DNA from: Comamonadaceae bacterium
GTDB taxonomy: Bacteria > Pseudomonadota > Gammaproteobacteria > Burkholderiales > Burkholderiaceae_C
NCBI GenBank assembly: GCA_947475685.1
Contig: CANJNC010000003.1
Coordinates: forward strand, 1 to 64,000
Length of the DNA stretch: 64,000 nt
Direction: 5' to 3'
Positions 26,992-37,727 of this stretch are shown here, piece after piece; within the stretch, counting starts at the first letter, position 1, and the number at the start of each line of letters is the position of its first letter. The notes beneath the pieces are model-generated. The model saw only the letters and a program-made list of their open reading frames with translations, searched no databases and was not told where the DNA came from. The position numbers were made by a program, and so were the translations under genes.

Positions 26992-27383
26992 CACGTTTGA
27001 ATGTGCTGATTTTGGCAATGGTCATGTTCACAGCCTTTTATTTGGTAAGGACGCAGTATGAGTCAAGGCGTTTGTATACCGAGTTTGACCATGCCAGGTC
27101 TGAGGGGAGAAAAATCGAACTCGAAAAAGAACGTCTTGAAGTGGAGAGACGCTCCCAGGGCACTTCACTTCGCGTGGAAAAAGTGGCCAAAGAGCAGTTG
27201 CACATGAAGAGCGTGACGCCTGCGATTACACAATATGTTTTGAACCCCGTTGAGTTGCAAGAGGCCCAAGTGCGAGAGGCCAAGTTGGATGTCAATGCCC
27301 ATGCAAATGGGAAAATTCAAATCAAGGTGACGCCTCAATTCTCAACGCCCGTGCTGGCCAACGCAGGGGTCCTCTCCCCATGA
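26988..27383 (+). CDS. ftsL: Cell division protein FtsL
   Basis: A small bitopic divisome protein that joins FtsB and FtsQ and helps activate FtsWI. It has a very short cytoplasmic start, one membrane segment at about residues 4-21 ([15 protein letters not shown]), then a charged coiled-coil ([31 protein letters not shown]). 131 residues, slightly longer than E. coli FtsL, with a non-conserved C-terminal tail. Identification rests on topology and position between rsmH and ftsI. It overlaps both neighbours by four bases. Confidence 0.88.
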   Translation: MTRLNVLILAMVMFTAFYLVRTQYESRRLYTEFDHARSEGRKIELEKERLEVERRSQGTSLRVEKVAKEQLHMKSVTPAITQYVLNPVELQEAQVREAKLDVNAHANGKIQIKVTPQFSTPVLANAGVLSP

Positions 27384-29116
27384 GTCGAAAAAGCGTTCAA
27401 TACACCTCAAGTCCTTTGCTTGCAAGCAAGACGCCGATTTGGCGCAGCCAATTCATCGTGGCTGCAATCGCTTTGGGTTTTTTGGGCTTGGTGGTTCGAG
27501 CGGCCTATGTACAAGTCATCGACAACGCCTTCTTTAAACGTCAAGGCACTGTTCGCTTCGTGCGCTCAGTAGATATTCCAGCAGACAGAGGAAAAATATT
27601 GGACCGCAATGGTGCGATTTTGGCGTCAAGCGTTTCCATGCCCAGCATTTTTGCAAGCCCAGAGGAAATTGAGCGCGAACCGTCCAAGCTAAAAGCGCTG
27701 GCCAAAGCCATCGACATGCCTTTGGCTGAGTTGCAAACGAAGATCAAAAATGAGGAAAAGGGTTTTGTGTGGCTCAAGCGCATGGTGGACGAGTCCGTTG
27801 AGCAACACGTGCGAGATTTAAAGATCAAAGGCGTGGGTGTGCGCAAAGAGTACAAGCGCATCTACCCAGAAGGCGAAGCGGTTGCGCACGTTGTGGGATT
27901 CACCAACATCGAAAACGAGGGGCAAGAGGGTGTGGAGCTCACCTTTGAGAAAGAGTTGACCGGGCGAAACGGATCTCGGCGTGTGATCAATAACCGACTA
28001 GGTCAAGCTGTAGAGGACATGGGTGAGATCCGAGCGCCCATCGATGGCCAAGATCTGCAGTTGAGCATAGACAGCAAAATTCAATACTTCGCCTATCAAA
28101 AATTAAAAGAAGCAGTGATCGACAACAAAGCCAGCGCTGGCAGTGTCGTGGTCTTGGACGTGAACACCGGAGAGGTCTTGGCACTGGGCAACTATCCCAG
28201 CTTTGTGCCCAACAACCGCGTGAATTTGAGTGGTGGGCAACTGAGAAACAGGGCGCTCACCGATACCTTTGAGCCTGGCTCCACGATGAAGCCTTTTGTC
28301 GTGGGCTTGGCTTTGGAGCGTGGGCTTGTCCATCCAGAGACCATCATCCAAACGGGGGCAGGCAAGTACAACTTGTTTGGCCACACCATCAGTGACTCCT
28401 CAGCCCACGGCGCAATGAGTGTCAACGAGGTGATACAAAAATCAAGCAACATAGGCACTGTGAAGATTTCCCTTCAAATGCAGCCCAAGGACTTGTGGGA
28501 AATTTTCACGCAAGTGGGTTTTGGTCAAAAGCCGCAAGTACCCTTTCCTGGCGCTGTGAGTGGAAAACTCAGAGCCTACAAAACTTGGAGGCCCATCGAA
28601 CAAGCCACCATGTCGTATGGTTATGGCTTATCGGTGAGTCTTTTTCAGTTGGCGCATGCATACACCATCTTTGCCAGAGACGGCGAACTCATTCCAGTGT
28701 CATTGCAGAAACAAGTCGAGCGTGTGGCGGGTGTCAAAGTCATCGGTGCGAAGCACTCCAATGAAATCCGCAGCATGTTGCACATGGTGGCGGGCCCTGG
28801 AGGCACTGCACCCAAAGCGCAGACCATGGGTTATTCGGTGGGGGGTAAAACCGGAACGGCCCACAAGGTAGAAGGTGCCGGGTACGCGGGGCACAAATAC
28901 AGGGGCTTTTTTGTAGGCATTGCACCCATCGAGAAGCCCAGGATCGTGGTGGCCGTCATGATAGATGAGCCAACCAATGGGCGTTATTTCGGGGGCGATG
29001 TCGCAGCTCCCGTGTTTAGCCAAACGGTGCAACAAACCTTAAGGGTGATGGGCATTCAACCGGACATGTCTGTCAAGCCGCAAGTGGTGGCCAAAGCAGA
29101 GGTGGAGTCCTTTTGA
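27380..29116 (+). CDS. ftsI: Septal peptidoglycan transpeptidase FtsI (PBP3)
   Basis: Class B penicillin-binding protein that cross-links septal peptidoglycan together with FtsW. A cytoplasmic tail and one membrane segment (about residues 24-45) are followed by the pedestal domain with DIPADRGKILDRNG. The transpeptidase motifs are in order: SxxK in EPGSTMKPF (serine near residue 301), SxN in KSSNIGT and KTG in GGKTGTAHK. Length is 578 residues, normal. Its ATG overlaps the ftsL stop (ATGA) and its TGA overlaps the murE ATG by one base. Confidence 0.96.
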   Translation: MSRKSVQYTSSPLLASKTPIWRSQFIVAAIALGFLGLVVRAAYVQVIDNAFFKRQGTVRFVRSVDIPADRGKILDRNGAILASSVSMPSIFASPEEIEREPSKLKALAKAIDMPLAELQTKIKNEEKGFVWLKRMVDESVEQHVRDLKIKGVGVRKEYKRIYPEGEAVAHVVGFTNIENEGQEGVELTFEKELTGRNGSRRVINNRLGQAVEDMGEIRAPIDGQDLQLSIDSKIQYFAYQKLKEAVIDNKASAGSVVVLDVNTGEVLALGNYPSFVPNNRVNLSGGQLRNRALTDTFEPGSTMKPFVVGLALERGLVHPETIIQTGAGKYNLFGHTISDSSAHGAMSVNEVIQKSSNIGTVKISLQMQPKDLWEIFTQVGFGQKPQVPFPGAVSGKLRAYKTWRPIEQATMSYGYGLSVSLFQLAHAYTIFARDGELIPVSLQKQVERVAGVKVIGAKHSNEIRSMLHMVAGPGGTAPKAQTMGYSVGGKTGTAHKVEGAGYAGHKYRGFFVGIAPIEKPRIVVAVMIDEPTNGRYFGGDVAAPVFSQTVQQTLRVMGIQPDMSVKPQVVAKAEVESF

Positions 29117-30756
29117 TGCTTAGACTGCACACCCCTTTGCAAGCCGCTCAATGGTTAAGAGAGAAGTCTGTGAGTGTTGCCAATGAGAGCTCACAAGCGC
29201 CAACGGTTGGTGCATTGCAAACGGACAGCCGATGTGTGAAAAAGGGCGATGTGTTCATGGCGTGGCCAGGGCAGCATCACGATGCCAGGCAGTACATTGA
29301 GCGCGTGTTGAAACAAGGCGCGCAAGGGTGTTTGGTTCATGAGGACCCTTCATCACAAGTGGCAAACCCTGAGATGGACGCGCCATGGTTAAGGGATCCC
29401 AAAGTGGCCTTGTATCCAAATTTAAAGGCCGAGCGGGGACCGATCGCTAGTGCCTACTATGAGCAACCCAGTTCCCAGTTGAAGGTGACGGCCATCACGG
29501 GCACGAATGGAAAGACCACCTGTGCATGGTGGCTCAGCCAAGCTTTGAATCGATTGGGGTCTACAAGTGCCATTGCGGGAACCTTGGGACAAGGTCAATT
29601 CAAATTGGGTGATGAGTACACGGCAAGTTTTGACGCCCACACGTCAACCTTGACGACCATGGAAGCGGTGGAGCTCCAAGCGTGGATGCGAAAATGGGTG
29701 AATGCGGGAGTGACACACTTGTGCATGGAGGCCTCCTCCATTGGACTGAAGGAAGCGCGCATGGATGGCACTTGTATAGAGGTGGGCGTGTTTACCAACT
29801 TTACGCAAGACCATCTGGACTATCACAATACCATGGATGACTATTGGGCAGCAAAAGAAAAGCTGTTCTTTCACCTCTTGCCCAAAGCAAGCGTCATCAA
29901 CTTGGATGACAACAAGGGCGTGTCTTTGTACAAAAAATTAAAAGTGCTAGGCCATGCGGTCTTGGGCTACACCACAAAGCAGGCCTCACATCCACACTCT
30001 GAGCTTTGTGCAAAAAACCTGAGAGTGCTTAGCCAAACGCTTGCAAGTGACGCGTTCGCTCGAGGGCCATCGGCCTTGTACTTTGATGTGGTGTATCAAG
30101 GAGTCAGCCATCCTTTTGAATTGGCCGTGTTGGGCGAATTCAATGTGAGCAATCTTTTGGCCGTGTTGGGCAGTTTGTTGGCCTTGGGCTATGCCATCGA
30201 TGAAGCCTTAAACGGGTGTGCGCAGTTGCGTGCAGCACCTGGTCGCATGCAAACGTTAAGCCTTGACGATTCTCCGCTTGTGGTGATTGATTACGCGCAT
30301 ACGCCAGATGCCATTGAAAAAGCGTTGTTGGCACTCCAAGCCGTGACGCTTGAACATGGAGGCCAATTGTGGTGTGTCATGGGCTGTGGAGGCGAGAGAG
30401 ATCAAAGCAAGCGTGCACTGATGGGGGCCAAGGCACAGTCTTTGGCGCAGCATGTGGTGCTCACTTCAGACAATCCAAGACATGAAGATCCTTTGAGCAT
30501 CGTTGCGCAAATCAAACAAGGATTCAAGGATCCATTGAATGCCGTTGTAGAAATAGATCGTCGTCAAGCCATTTTGCGGGCCATTCAAGAAGCTTCAAGC
30601 AAAGACGTGATCTTGATTGCAGGCAAGGGGCATGAAAATTATCAAGACATTTTGGGTGTCAAGCACGAGTTCTCGGATGCACGAGTCGCACTCGAGTCGC
30701 TTGGACAGCGTGCCTTAAGACCCTCAGCAGGAGTTGCGCATGTCAACGCATCATGA
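29116..30756 (+). CDS. murE: UDP-MurNAc-tripeptide synthetase (meso-DAP adding)
   Basis: MurE adds meso-diaminopimelate to UDP-MurNAc-L-Ala-D-Glu. The ATP motif ITGTNGKTT is followed by FTNFTQDHLDYH and the carboxylated-lysine region YWAAKEKLF. The DNPR motif in TSDNPRHEDP indicates diaminopimelate rather than lysine as substrate, consistent with dapF upstream. At 546 residues it is longer than E. coli MurE (495), mainly through the N-terminal half. The ATG at 29116 shares one base with the ftsI stop. Its end overlaps murF by 17 bases. Confidence 0.95.
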   Translation: MLRLHTPLQAAQWLREKSVSVANESSQAPTVGALQTDSRCVKKGDVFMAWPGQHHDARQYIERVLKQGAQGCLVHEDPSSQVANPEMDAPWLRDPKVALYPNLKAERGPIASAYYEQPSSQLKVTAITGTNGKTTCAWWLSQALNRLGSTSAIAGTLGQGQFKLGDEYTASFDAHTSTLTTMEAVELQAWMRKWVNAGVTHLCMEASSIGLKEARMDGTCIEVGVFTNFTQDHLDYHNTMDDYWAAKEKLFFHLLPKASVINLDDNKGVSLYKKLKVLGHAVLGYTTKQASHPHSELCAKNLRVLSQTLASDAFARGPSALYFDVVYQGVSHPFELAVLGEFNVSNLLAVLGSLLALGYAIDEALNGCAQLRAAPGRMQTLSLDDSPLVVIDYAHTPDAIEKALLALQAVTLEHGGQLWCVMGCGGERDQSKRALMGAKAQSLAQHVVLTSDNPRHEDPLSIVAQIKQGFKDPLNAVVEIDRRQAILRAIQEASSKDVILIAGKGHENYQDILGVKHEFSDARVALESLGQRALRPSAGVAHVNAS

Positions 30757-32275
30757 GGCGACCCCAATGAGCCTGGGCCCGTTAAATGGGTTGCACGTTA
30801 CGCTTGAGCCCATGAGCTTGAGTGTGCAAAAAGCGTTGGAGTGGCTCCAAGCCGACGCTCAACTTCAAGCGCGATTTGTGGGCGAACTAAGCGACACCCT
30901 TGTCTTTGATCGCGTGCACACCGACACCAGAACATTGAAAACAGGGGATTTGTTTGTAGCACTCAAGGGTGAAAAATTTGATGCCAATTCATTTTTGAAG
31001 GAAGCCAAAGAATTGGGTGCCAAGGCGGCAATATGCGCGGCAGGCTTGCACGCCGTGAATTGGACGGGCATTGAAGTGAGCGACACGGGCAAAGCGTTGG
31101 GTACGCTTGGGGCGAGTTGGAGGCGAGACTTGGATGTGGGGGTGATTGCTGTGACGGGGAGCAACGGTAAAACCACCGTGACCCAAATGTTGGCCAGCAT
31201 TTTAAAGGCATGGCAAGGGGAGAAAAGTTTGGCCACTCAAGGCAACTTCAACAATGCGGTGGGCGTGCCCTTGACTTTGTTGAGAATGAGAAAGTCGCAT
31301 CGCTGTGCAGTGCTGGAGTTGGGCATGAACCATCCGGGTGAGATTCTTCAACTCGCTCAATGGGTTCAACCCCAAGTGGCATTGGTCAACAACGCGCAGC
31401 GAGAGCATCAAGAATTCATGGGCAGCGTGAAAGCGGTGGCCATAGAGAATGCACAAGTGTTTGCTGCCCTAAGTCTGGGTGGCGTCGCTGTCTTTCCCGT
31501 GGACGATGAACACAGCGATCTTTGGGTGCAAATGGCAAGAGACTTGAAGATCTGCTGTTTTGGCAAAAAAGAGAACGCCGATGTGCGTCTTCTCAAGAGT
31601 GAGTGGTCCAAAGGGACGTGGACGCTTGAAGTCAACGTGGCAAAAAAGAGCGCCACCTTCAAATTGAGCATGCCCGGTGAGCACAATGTGCACAATGCAC
31701 TGGCTGGCATTGCCTGCGCCTACAGCTTAGGTGTCCCCATTGAAGTGATTCAACGGGGTTTGGAAAGTTTTCAGGCCGTTCAGGGTCGAAGCAATTTTAA
31801 AACTCTACAAATCAAAGCCTTCAATGCGCAGTTGGGTCAAGAGCTAGAGCACAGCATTGCGTTGGTTGACGACTCTTACAACGCCAACCCAGACTCGGTG
31901 CTTGCGGCCATCGATTTGCTCGCACATCTAGAGGGTCCCAGAGTGTTGGTGTTGGGTGACATGGGTGAGGTGGGTGAAAACGCTGTGATGTTCCACGAAG
32001 AAGTGGGTCGCTATGCAAGCCAAGTTGGCATTGAGCAGTTGTTGGGCTTGGGTGCTTTGACACAACACGCCACAGTGGCATTCAATCAAAGCAAATCAAG
32101 GGATCAAAGGGCAGAACATTTTGAAAATATAGAGCCATTGATTGAGGCGTTATCGAGTCGATTGCCTGAGTTTCAAAGTGTGCTTGTTAAAGGATCAAGA
32201 TTCATGAAGATGGAGCGAGTGGTACAAGCACTGTGGTTGCAAAACATGGCGAAAGAGGACATCACATGCTCTTGA
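30740..32275 (+). CDS. murF: UDP-MurNAc-tripeptide:D-Ala-D-Ala ligase
   Basis: MurF adds D-alanyl-D-alanine to UDP-MurNAc-tripeptide, completing the pentapeptide. The ATP-binding motif [24 protein letters not shown] and [12 protein letters not shown] are all diagnostic of MurF. At 511 residues it is longer than E. coli MurF (452), partly from a 30-residue N-terminal extension. The ATG at 30740 has CAGGAG just upstream and overlaps the end of murE; an ATG nine codons later is an alternative. Its last ten bases overlap mraY. Confidence 0.94.
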   Translation: MSTHHEATPMSLGPLNGLHVTLEPMSLSVQKALEWLQADAQLQARFVGELSDTLVFDRVHTDTRTLKTGDLFVALKGEKFDANSFLKEAKELGAKAAICAAGLHAVNWTGIEVSDTGKALGTLGASWRRDLDVGVIAVTGSNGKTTVTQMLASILKAWQGEKSLATQGNFNNAVGVPLTLLRMRKSHRCAVLELGMNHPGEILQLAQWVQPQVALVNNAQREHQEFMGSVKAVAIENAQVFAALSLGGVAVFPVDDEHSDLWVQMARDLKICCFGKKENADVRLLKSEWSKGTWTLEVNVAKKSATFKLSMPGEHNVHNALAGIACAYSLGVPIEVIQRGLESFQAVQGRSNFKTLQIKAFNAQLGQELEHSIALVDDSYNANPDSVLAAIDLLAHLEGPRVLVLGDMGEVGENAVMFHEEVGRYASQVGIEQLLGLGALTQHATVAFNQSKSRDQRAEHFENIEPLIEALSSRLPEFQSVLVKGSRFMKMERVVQALWLQNMAKEDITCS

Positions 32276-33444
32276 GTTTGGCGCAATGGTTACAAACCTT
32301 GTCACCGGATTTTAGTTTTTTCCGGGTGTTTCAATACATCACTTTTAGGGCTGTGATGGCCGCCATGACGGCATTGCTCATTGGGTTGGTTGCAGGCCCT
32401 TGGGTGATCAGGAGACTGGTGGCTTTGAAGATTGGGCAGCCTATTCGAGACTACGCGATGCAAACGCATTTGAGTAAAAGTGGCACACCCACGATGGGCG
32501 GGGTGTTGATCCTGATCTCGATAGCCGTCTCAACGGTCTTGTGGTCTGATTGGTCCAACCGCTTTGTTTGGATTGTGATGTTGGTGACCTTTGGATTTGG
32601 TGCAATTGGTTGGGCCGATGATTGGCGAAAAGTGGTTAGAAAAGATCCTGAGGGCATGCCTTCTAGAGAAAAATACATGTGGCAGTCGATCATAGGCTTG
32701 ATGGCTGCGCTGTATTTGGTGTTCAGCATTTCAGAAAGCAATAATCTAAAAGTCATTCAGCTCTTTTGGAGTTGGATTGGTTCAGGGTTTGATTTGAGTT
32801 TGCCGCCTAAAGCGGGATTGATGGTGCCCTTCATGAAAGAGGTGAGCTACCCCTTAGGCATACTGGGGTTTGTGGTGCTCACCTATTTGGTCATTGTAGG
32901 CTCAAGCAATGCGGTGAATTTGACCGATGGCTTGGATGGGTTGGCCATCATGCCTGTGGTGATGGTTGGCTCGGCCCTTGGTGTCTTTGCATACGTCACG
33001 GGAAGCTCGGTGTATTCAAAATATTTGATATTTCCCTACATCCCTGGATCGGGCGAATTGTTGATTTTTTGTGCGGCCATGGCGGGTGCGGGCCTGTCCT
33101 TTTTGTGGTTCAACACGCATCCTGCACAGGTCTTCATGGGTGACGTTGGGGCCCTGGCCTTGGGCGCTGCTTTGGGCACCATAGCGGTCATTGTGCGTCA
33201 AGAAATTGTGCTGGCGATCATGGGTGGGATATTTGTGGTTGAGGCGCTTTCGGTGATGCTGCAGGTCACGTACTTTAAATACTCAAAACGAAAATTTGGA
33301 CAGGGTCGTCGAATTTTCAAGATGGCGCCTTTGCATCACCACTTTGAGAAAAGCGGATGGCACGAAACGCAAGTGGTGGTTCGCTTTTGGATCATCACCA
33401 TGCTTTTGTGTTTGGTGGGTTTATCAACCTTGAAGCTGCGTTAA
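32266..33444 (+). CDS. mraY: Phospho-MurNAc-pentapeptide transferase
   Basis: MraY transfers phospho-MurNAc-pentapeptide to undecaprenyl phosphate, making lipid I at the inner membrane. It has about ten hydrophobic segments in 392 residues and the conserved motifs [35 protein letters not shown] and [11 protein letters not shown]. The ATG at 32266 has AGAGGA upstream and starts MLLSLAQWL. The frame is open 11 codons further upstream inside murF without support. It overlaps murF by ten bases and ends four bases before murD. Confidence 0.95.
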   Translation: MLLSLAQWLQTLSPDFSFFRVFQYITFRAVMAAMTALLIGLVAGPWVIRRLVALKIGQPIRDYAMQTHLSKSGTPTMGGVLILISIAVSTVLWSDWSNRFVWIVMLVTFGFGAIGWADDWRKVVRKDPEGMPSREKYMWQSIIGLMAALYLVFSISESNNLKVIQLFWSWIGSGFDLSLPPKAGLMVPFMKEVSYPLGILGFVVLTYLVIVGSSNAVNLTDGLDGLAIMPVVMVGSALGVFAYVTGSSVYSKYLIFPYIPGSGELLIFCAAMAGAGLSFLWFNTHPAQVFMGDVGALALGAALGTIAVIVRQEIVLAIMGGIFVVEALSVMLQVTYFKYSKRKFGQGRRIFKMAPLHHHFEKSGWHETQVVVRFWIITMLLCLVGLSTLKLR

Positions 33445-33448
33445 GGGC

Positions 33449-35335
33449 ATGTTGAACTTAAAAGATCAAAACATCATGATCCTGGGGCTGGGCGAGTCCG
33501 GCCTGTCCATGGTCCGTTGGTGCGTGCTGTGTGGGGCGAATGTGTGGGTGGTCGATGATCGGCAAGATCCACCGCACTTGAAAACGCTTAAAGAAGAAAT
33601 GCCGCAGGTGCAATTCATTGGGGCAAATTTCCAAGCGGGCGTCTTGAATGCGGTACCTGTGAAGGCGGTCTTTAAAAGCCCAGGGCTTTCTCCCGCAGTG
33701 GTCCAAGATTTGTGGCAACACGCCCAGTCGCTGGGCTTGTCAACGGGTACGGAACTCACGCTCTATGCCATGGCGATGAATGAGCTCAAGCAAAAATGTT
33801 TATACGCACCCCATGTCCTGGCGGTGACGGGCACCAATGGCAAGACCACGGTCACATCTTTGACGGCAGCGCTTTTGCGGCGTGCGCAAATGAAGGTGGC
33901 CGTCGCCGGCAATATTGGACCTGCTCTCTTGGATACCTTGCAAAGTTACTTAAAGCCCATATTCATTGAGAGCTTGCGAGACTTTGATCTTCAAAGCCTA
34001 GAGGCAGAGATTGCCAAAGAATGCGCACCTTCTTTAGGGCACAAGCAAGAAGAGGCTGTGAATGTAGGCGATCAAGGTTTTGTTCAAGACCAAGAGGCCG
34101 CTTTGGAAGAGGCCAACCCCGAGCACTTGAGCCCAATTGAAGAGGCTGAGTTCCCAGCAGAAATCGATTCAACTTTGCAAGAAATGGAGACAAAGCCAGG
34201 GTCAGTGATGAATACACCGATCATCTCGAGCGAGCAACTCAAAACGCAACGGCTTCTCGCCCTTTTTCCTTGGGTCGCTGATTTGCCACAAGCCTGGGTC
34301 TTGGAGTTGTCAAGTTTTCAGCTCAAGGGGGTGACAGAATTTGAGCCCACGGCTGCCACTGTATTGAATATCAGCCAAGACCATTTGGATTGGCATGCGG
34401 ACATGGAAGATTACGTGCAATCCAAAGCGGCTATTTTTGGTGCAAGGACGCAACGTGTTTTGAACCGAGATGACCCTCAGGTCATGTCTTTTGTGCCTCA
34501 AGCGAAAGAGAAATTAAAGCCCTCATCTCTGGTGTCCAAAGCCAAAAGTAAAACGCCTGCACTGCCTTTGTTCATTGAGTTTGGGTTTGGTATGCCCATG
34601 CGTGCAGGTGACTTTGGTGTTGAGCATGTCAATGGCATGTCCTGGTTGGTGCGAGCGCTCGCCGACTCGGGCCTCAAGGTCAAGAAAAGTCAAACCCTTG
34701 AGGAGTTGGAGATTCAACGCTTGATCCCTGTGGATGCCCTGCGCATACTTGGACGACACAATGCAAGCAATGCACTTGCGGCTTTGGCCCTTGCAAGCAC
34801 GACACAAGCCAAACTGGCGCCGATGTTGTATGGCTTGAGAGAGTATGCAGGCGAGCCCCATCGCATTCAATCGGTCCAAATCATCGAAGGCGTGGAGTAC
34901 TTTGATGACAGCAAGGGCACGAATGTGGGCGCCACTGTGGCTGCACTTGAGGGTCTGGGTCACGAGCGAAAGCTGGTGTTGATCTTGGGTGGGGATGCGA
35001 AATCGCAAGACTTCACACCATTGATTCAACCGATCAATCGTTTTGCGCGAGCGGTGATCTTGCTTGGGCGAGATGCCGACTTGATAGAAAAATCCTTGGC
35101 CTTGGTCAAGATCGCGCTCGTTCGAGCGCAGACGATGCATGAGGCAGTTCAAAAAGCCAGCTTGCATGCGAAAAGTTCGGACGCCGTGCTTTTGTCGCCC
35201 GCTTGTTCAAGTTTGGATATGTTTAAGAACTATGCCCACCGGGGCGAAGTTTTTATAGAGGCGGTTCAAGCATTGTCAGAAATGGGCGCCCTTGAATTGG
35301 TTCAAGCGGGCAATCTGACGGGGGTGCGTACTTGA
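33449..35335 (+). CDS. murD: UDP-MurNAc-L-Ala:D-Glu ligase with large acidic insertion
   Basis: MurD adds D-glutamate to UDP-MurNAc-L-alanine. The N-terminal nucleotide-binding [11 protein letters not shown], the ATP motif [44 protein letters not shown] and [12 protein letters not shown] are all present. The protein is 628 residues against about 440 in E. coli. About 108 extra residues (about 170-277), rich in Glu and Asp, sit between LLDTLQSYL and [10 protein letters not shown] second, smaller expansion before [10 protein letters not shown] is common in Burkholderiales as I recall. No frameshift is needed to read the insertion. Its stop overlaps the ftsW start. Confidence 0.94.
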   Translation: MLNLKDQNIMILGLGESGLSMVRWCVLCGANVWVVDDRQDPPHLKTLKEEMPQVQFIGANFQAGVLNAVPVKAVFKSPGLSPAVVQDLWQHAQSLGLSTGTELTLYAMAMNELKQKCLYAPHVLAVTGTNGKTTVTSLTAALLRRAQMKVAVAGNIGPALLDTLQSYLKPIFIESLRDFDLQSLEAEIAKECAPSLGHKQEEAVNVGDQGFVQDQEAALEEANPEHLSPIEEAEFPAEIDSTLQEMETKPGSVMNTPIISSEQLKTQRLLALFPWVADLPQAWVLELSSFQLKGVTEFEPTAATVLNISQDHLDWHADMEDYVQSKAAIFGARTQRVLNRDDPQVMSFVPQAKEKLKPSSLVSKAKSKTPALPLFIEFGFGMPMRAGDFGVEHVNGMSWLVRALADSGLKVKKSQTLEELEIQRLIPVDALRILGRHNASNALAALALASTTQAKLAPMLYGLREYAGEPHRIQSVQIIEGVEYFDDSKGTNVGATVAALEGLGHERKLVLILGGDAKSQDFTPLIQPINRFARAVILLGRDADLIEKSLALVKIALVRAQTMHEAVQKASLHAKSSDAVLLSPACSSLDMFKNYAHRGEVFIEAVQALSEMGALELVQAGNLTGVRT

Positions 35336-36618
35336 GTGCCACTTCCATTTTCTCTTCCATGGGGCAAAAATTGTTTTCCTCCAAAGGGCAAGGAGTTGAC
35401 AAACACGATTGGGGTCGGGGAGACGTTTTGCCTGTTCGCGTACACGGTACGCAATTCACGGCCACCTCCTCTGTACCTGTTCGCTTCAGTGCGTTTGATC
35501 AACCCTTGGTGTTTGTCACCTTGGCACTCATGCTTTGGGGTTTGGTCATGGTGTACTCGGCATCGATTGCCATGCCCGACAACCCCAAGTTTATCCATTA
35601 TTCTCAGACCCATTTTTTGGTCAGGCACGTCATCTCTTTGGCAGTGGGGCTGGTGGTGGCCATGATGGCTTTTCAAGTGCCCTTGGAGACATGGGAGCGT
35701 GTGGCGCCTTGGGTCTTTGTGGTGTCCTTGGTGCTCTTGATTGCGGTGCTGATTCCTTTTATCGGCAAAGGGGTCAATGGAGCGAGGCGTTGGATCTCTT
35801 TTGGGGTGATGAACTTTCAGCCCTCCGAATTGGCCAAATTTGGTGTGTTGCTTTACGCAGCCAATTACATGGTAAGAAAAATGGAGGTGAAAGAGAAGTT
35901 CTTCACTTCCGTCGCCCCCATGGCCATTGCGGTGGGTTTGGTGGGCTCACTGCTGTTGGCTGAGCCTGACATGGGCGCGTTCATGGTGATTGCTGTCATT
36001 GCCATGGGCATTTTGTTTTTAGGAGGCGTCAATGCAAGAATGTTTTTCTTGATCGCGTTGATACTGGTGTTTGCATTTGCTTTGATTATTTTCTTTTCAG
36101 ATTGGCGGCGAGAGCGAATTTTTGCCTACCTTGACCCTTGGAGTGACAAGTACTCGATGGGCAAGGGATACCAATTGTCACACTCCTTGATTGCCATTGG
36201 ACGGGGCGAGATCTTTGGTGTGGGACTGGGCGGGAGTGTGGAGAAGTTGCATTGGTTGCCAGAGGCGCACACGGACTTTTTGCTGGCGGTCATTGGTGAA
36301 GAATTTGGTTTTATTGGGGTGATGTGTGTGATTGGTCTGTTCATGTGGTTGACGCGACGCATCATGTACATTGGTCGCCAAGCGATCGCCATGGATCAAA
36401 TTTTTGCCGGTCTCTTTGCGCAAGGCGTGGGAGTCTGGGTGGGTTTTCAATCCTTTATCAATATGGGTGTGAACTTGGGCGCATTGCCCACCAAGGGCTT
36501 GACCTTGCCGCTCATGAGTTTTGGCGGGTCTGCCATCTTGGTGAACATCGTTGCCATTGCAGTGGTGCTGAGGGTGGATTATGAAAACCGCCTCATGATG
36601 CACGGAGGGCGCACATGA
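35332..36618 (+). CDS. ftsW: Septal peptidoglycan polymerase FtsW
   Basis: SEDS-family glycosyltransferase that polymerises septal glycan with FtsI. About ten membrane segments start near residue 60, after a long cytoplasmic N-terminus. The key segments [23 protein letters not shown] and the C-terminal [13 protein letters not shown] are present. Length is 428 residues. The start is uncertain: a TTG at 35332 overlaps the murD stop and follows a G-rich stretch, while an ATG at 35359 has no visible ribosome site. The stop overlaps murG as ATGA. Confidence 0.92.
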   Translation: MSATSIFSSMGQKLFSSKGQGVDKHDWGRGDVLPVRVHGTQFTATSSVPVRFSAFDQPLVFVTLALMLWGLVMVYSASIAMPDNPKFIHYSQTHFLVRHVISLAVGLVVAMMAFQVPLETWERVAPWVFVVSLVLLIAVLIPFIGKGVNGARRWISFGVMNFQPSELAKFGVLLYAANYMVRKMEVKEKFFTSVAPMAIAVGLVGSLLLAEPDMGAFMVIAVIAMGILFLGGVNARMFFLIALILVFAFALIIFFSDWRRERIFAYLDPWSDKYSMGKGYQLSHSLIAIGRGEIFGVGLGGSVEKLHWLPEAHTDFLLAVIGEEFGFIGVMCVIGLFMWLTRRIMYIGRQAIAMDQIFAGLFAQGVGVWVGFQSFINMGVNLGALPTKGLTLPLMSFGGSAILVNIVAIAVVLRVDYENRLMMHGGRT

Positions 36619-37727
36619 GCCTACCTGCACAAGCGTTGATCATGGCTGGTGGGACTGGGGGACATATCTTCCCGGGTTTGGCTGTGGCACAGGGTTTGAG
36701 TCAAAGAGGTTGGCAGGTGCATTGGCTCGGCGGTGAGCCACCAAGCATGGAGAGTGACTTGGTGCCCAAGGCGGGCTTTGAATACCACCCATTGAATTTC
36801 AAAGGGGTCAGGGGCAAGGGTTTGGTGCGAATGCTCACAGCACCGTTTGCGGTCTTAAAAGCTTTGGCGCACAGCATTCAACTCATTCGATCCATCAGAC
36901 CCAAGGTGGTGTTGGGTTTTGGTGGTTACATGAGCTTGCCTGGTGGCTTGGCCAGTTTTTTATGTCGCGTGCCCCTGGTGTTGCATGAGCAAAATGCCAA
37001 GCCTGGCATGGCCAACGTCTTTTTATCCAAACTGACAAGTTTGTGTTTCACGGCTTTTCCCAGCGCCTTGAAAGGTGGGCAATGGATTGGCAACCCCTTA
37101 AGAGCTGCCTTTCTCCAAGTTCGCGCGCCCGCTATTCGCTATGCCACCAAGAGCGGGCCACTCAAGCTGTTGGTGGTGGGCGGCAGTTTAGGGGCTAAAG
37201 CCTTGAATGAAGTTGTGCCCAAAGCGCTGGCCATGATGCCAGAGTCACTGCGCCCCATGGTGACCCATCAAAGTGGCGCCAAACAAATTCAAGCTCTAAG
37301 AGAGGCCTACACCAATGCGGGCGTTCAAGCGCAGTTGTTGCCATTCATAGAAGACATGGCAAGTGCATTGTCCGGTGTGGATGTGGTGATCTCTAGAGCG
37401 GGTGCAAGCACGGTGACAGAGATTGCAGCCATCGGAGTGGCCAGTTTGTTGGTGCCTTTTCCGTTTGCAGTGGATGATCATCAAACTGCCAATGCAGAAT
37501 TTTTAGCGTCACATGAAGCGGCCTGGATTTGTCAACAAAGTGCATTGAATGCAGAGTGGTTGGCGCAGTGGTTAAGTGGTTTGGATCGAGCGCAATTGAG
37601 CGAGATGGCGCAAAAGGCTTATGCACTCAAGAACTTGGAGGCGGTTGAAGTTTTGTGTGGTGTGTGCCAAGCACAATTGGGGACTGCAAGTCCTGATGGG
37701 TCGACCCACATGGAGCAAAGTACATGA
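36615..37727 (+). CDS. murG: UDP-GlcNAc:lipid I GlcNAc transferase
   Basis: MurG adds GlcNAc to lipid I, giving lipid II, on the cytoplasmic face of the membrane. The N-terminal glycine loop [16 protein letters not shown], the second loop [22 protein letters not shown] and the C-terminal [16 protein letters not shown] with [14 protein letters not shown] fit the GT28 family. Length is 370 residues, normal. It overlaps ftsW and murC by four bases each, so the three are translationally coupled. Confidence 0.96.
   Translation: MSLPAQALIMAGGTGGHIFPGLAVAQGLSQRGWQVHWLGGEPPSMESDLVPKAGFEYHPLNFKGVRGKGLVRMLTAPFAVLKALAHSIQLIRSIRPKVVLGFGGYMSLPGGLASFLCRVPLVLHEQNAKPGMANVFLSKLTSLCFTAFPSALKGGQWIGNPLRAAFLQVRAPAIRYATKSGPLKLLVVGGSLGAKALNEVVPKALAMMPESLRPMVTHQSGAKQIQALREAYTNAGVQAQLLPFIEDMASALSGVDVVISRAGASTVTEIAAIGVASLLVPFPFAVDDHQTANAEFLASHEAAWICQQSALNAEWLAQWLSGLDRAQLSEMAQKAYALKNLEAVEVLCGVCQAQLGTASPDGSTHMEQST

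Noticed and set aside
32233..32265. GTG start 11 codons upstream of the mraY ATG
   Set aside because: The ATG at 32266 has a ribosome site and starts the conserved N-terminus; the extension lies inside murF.
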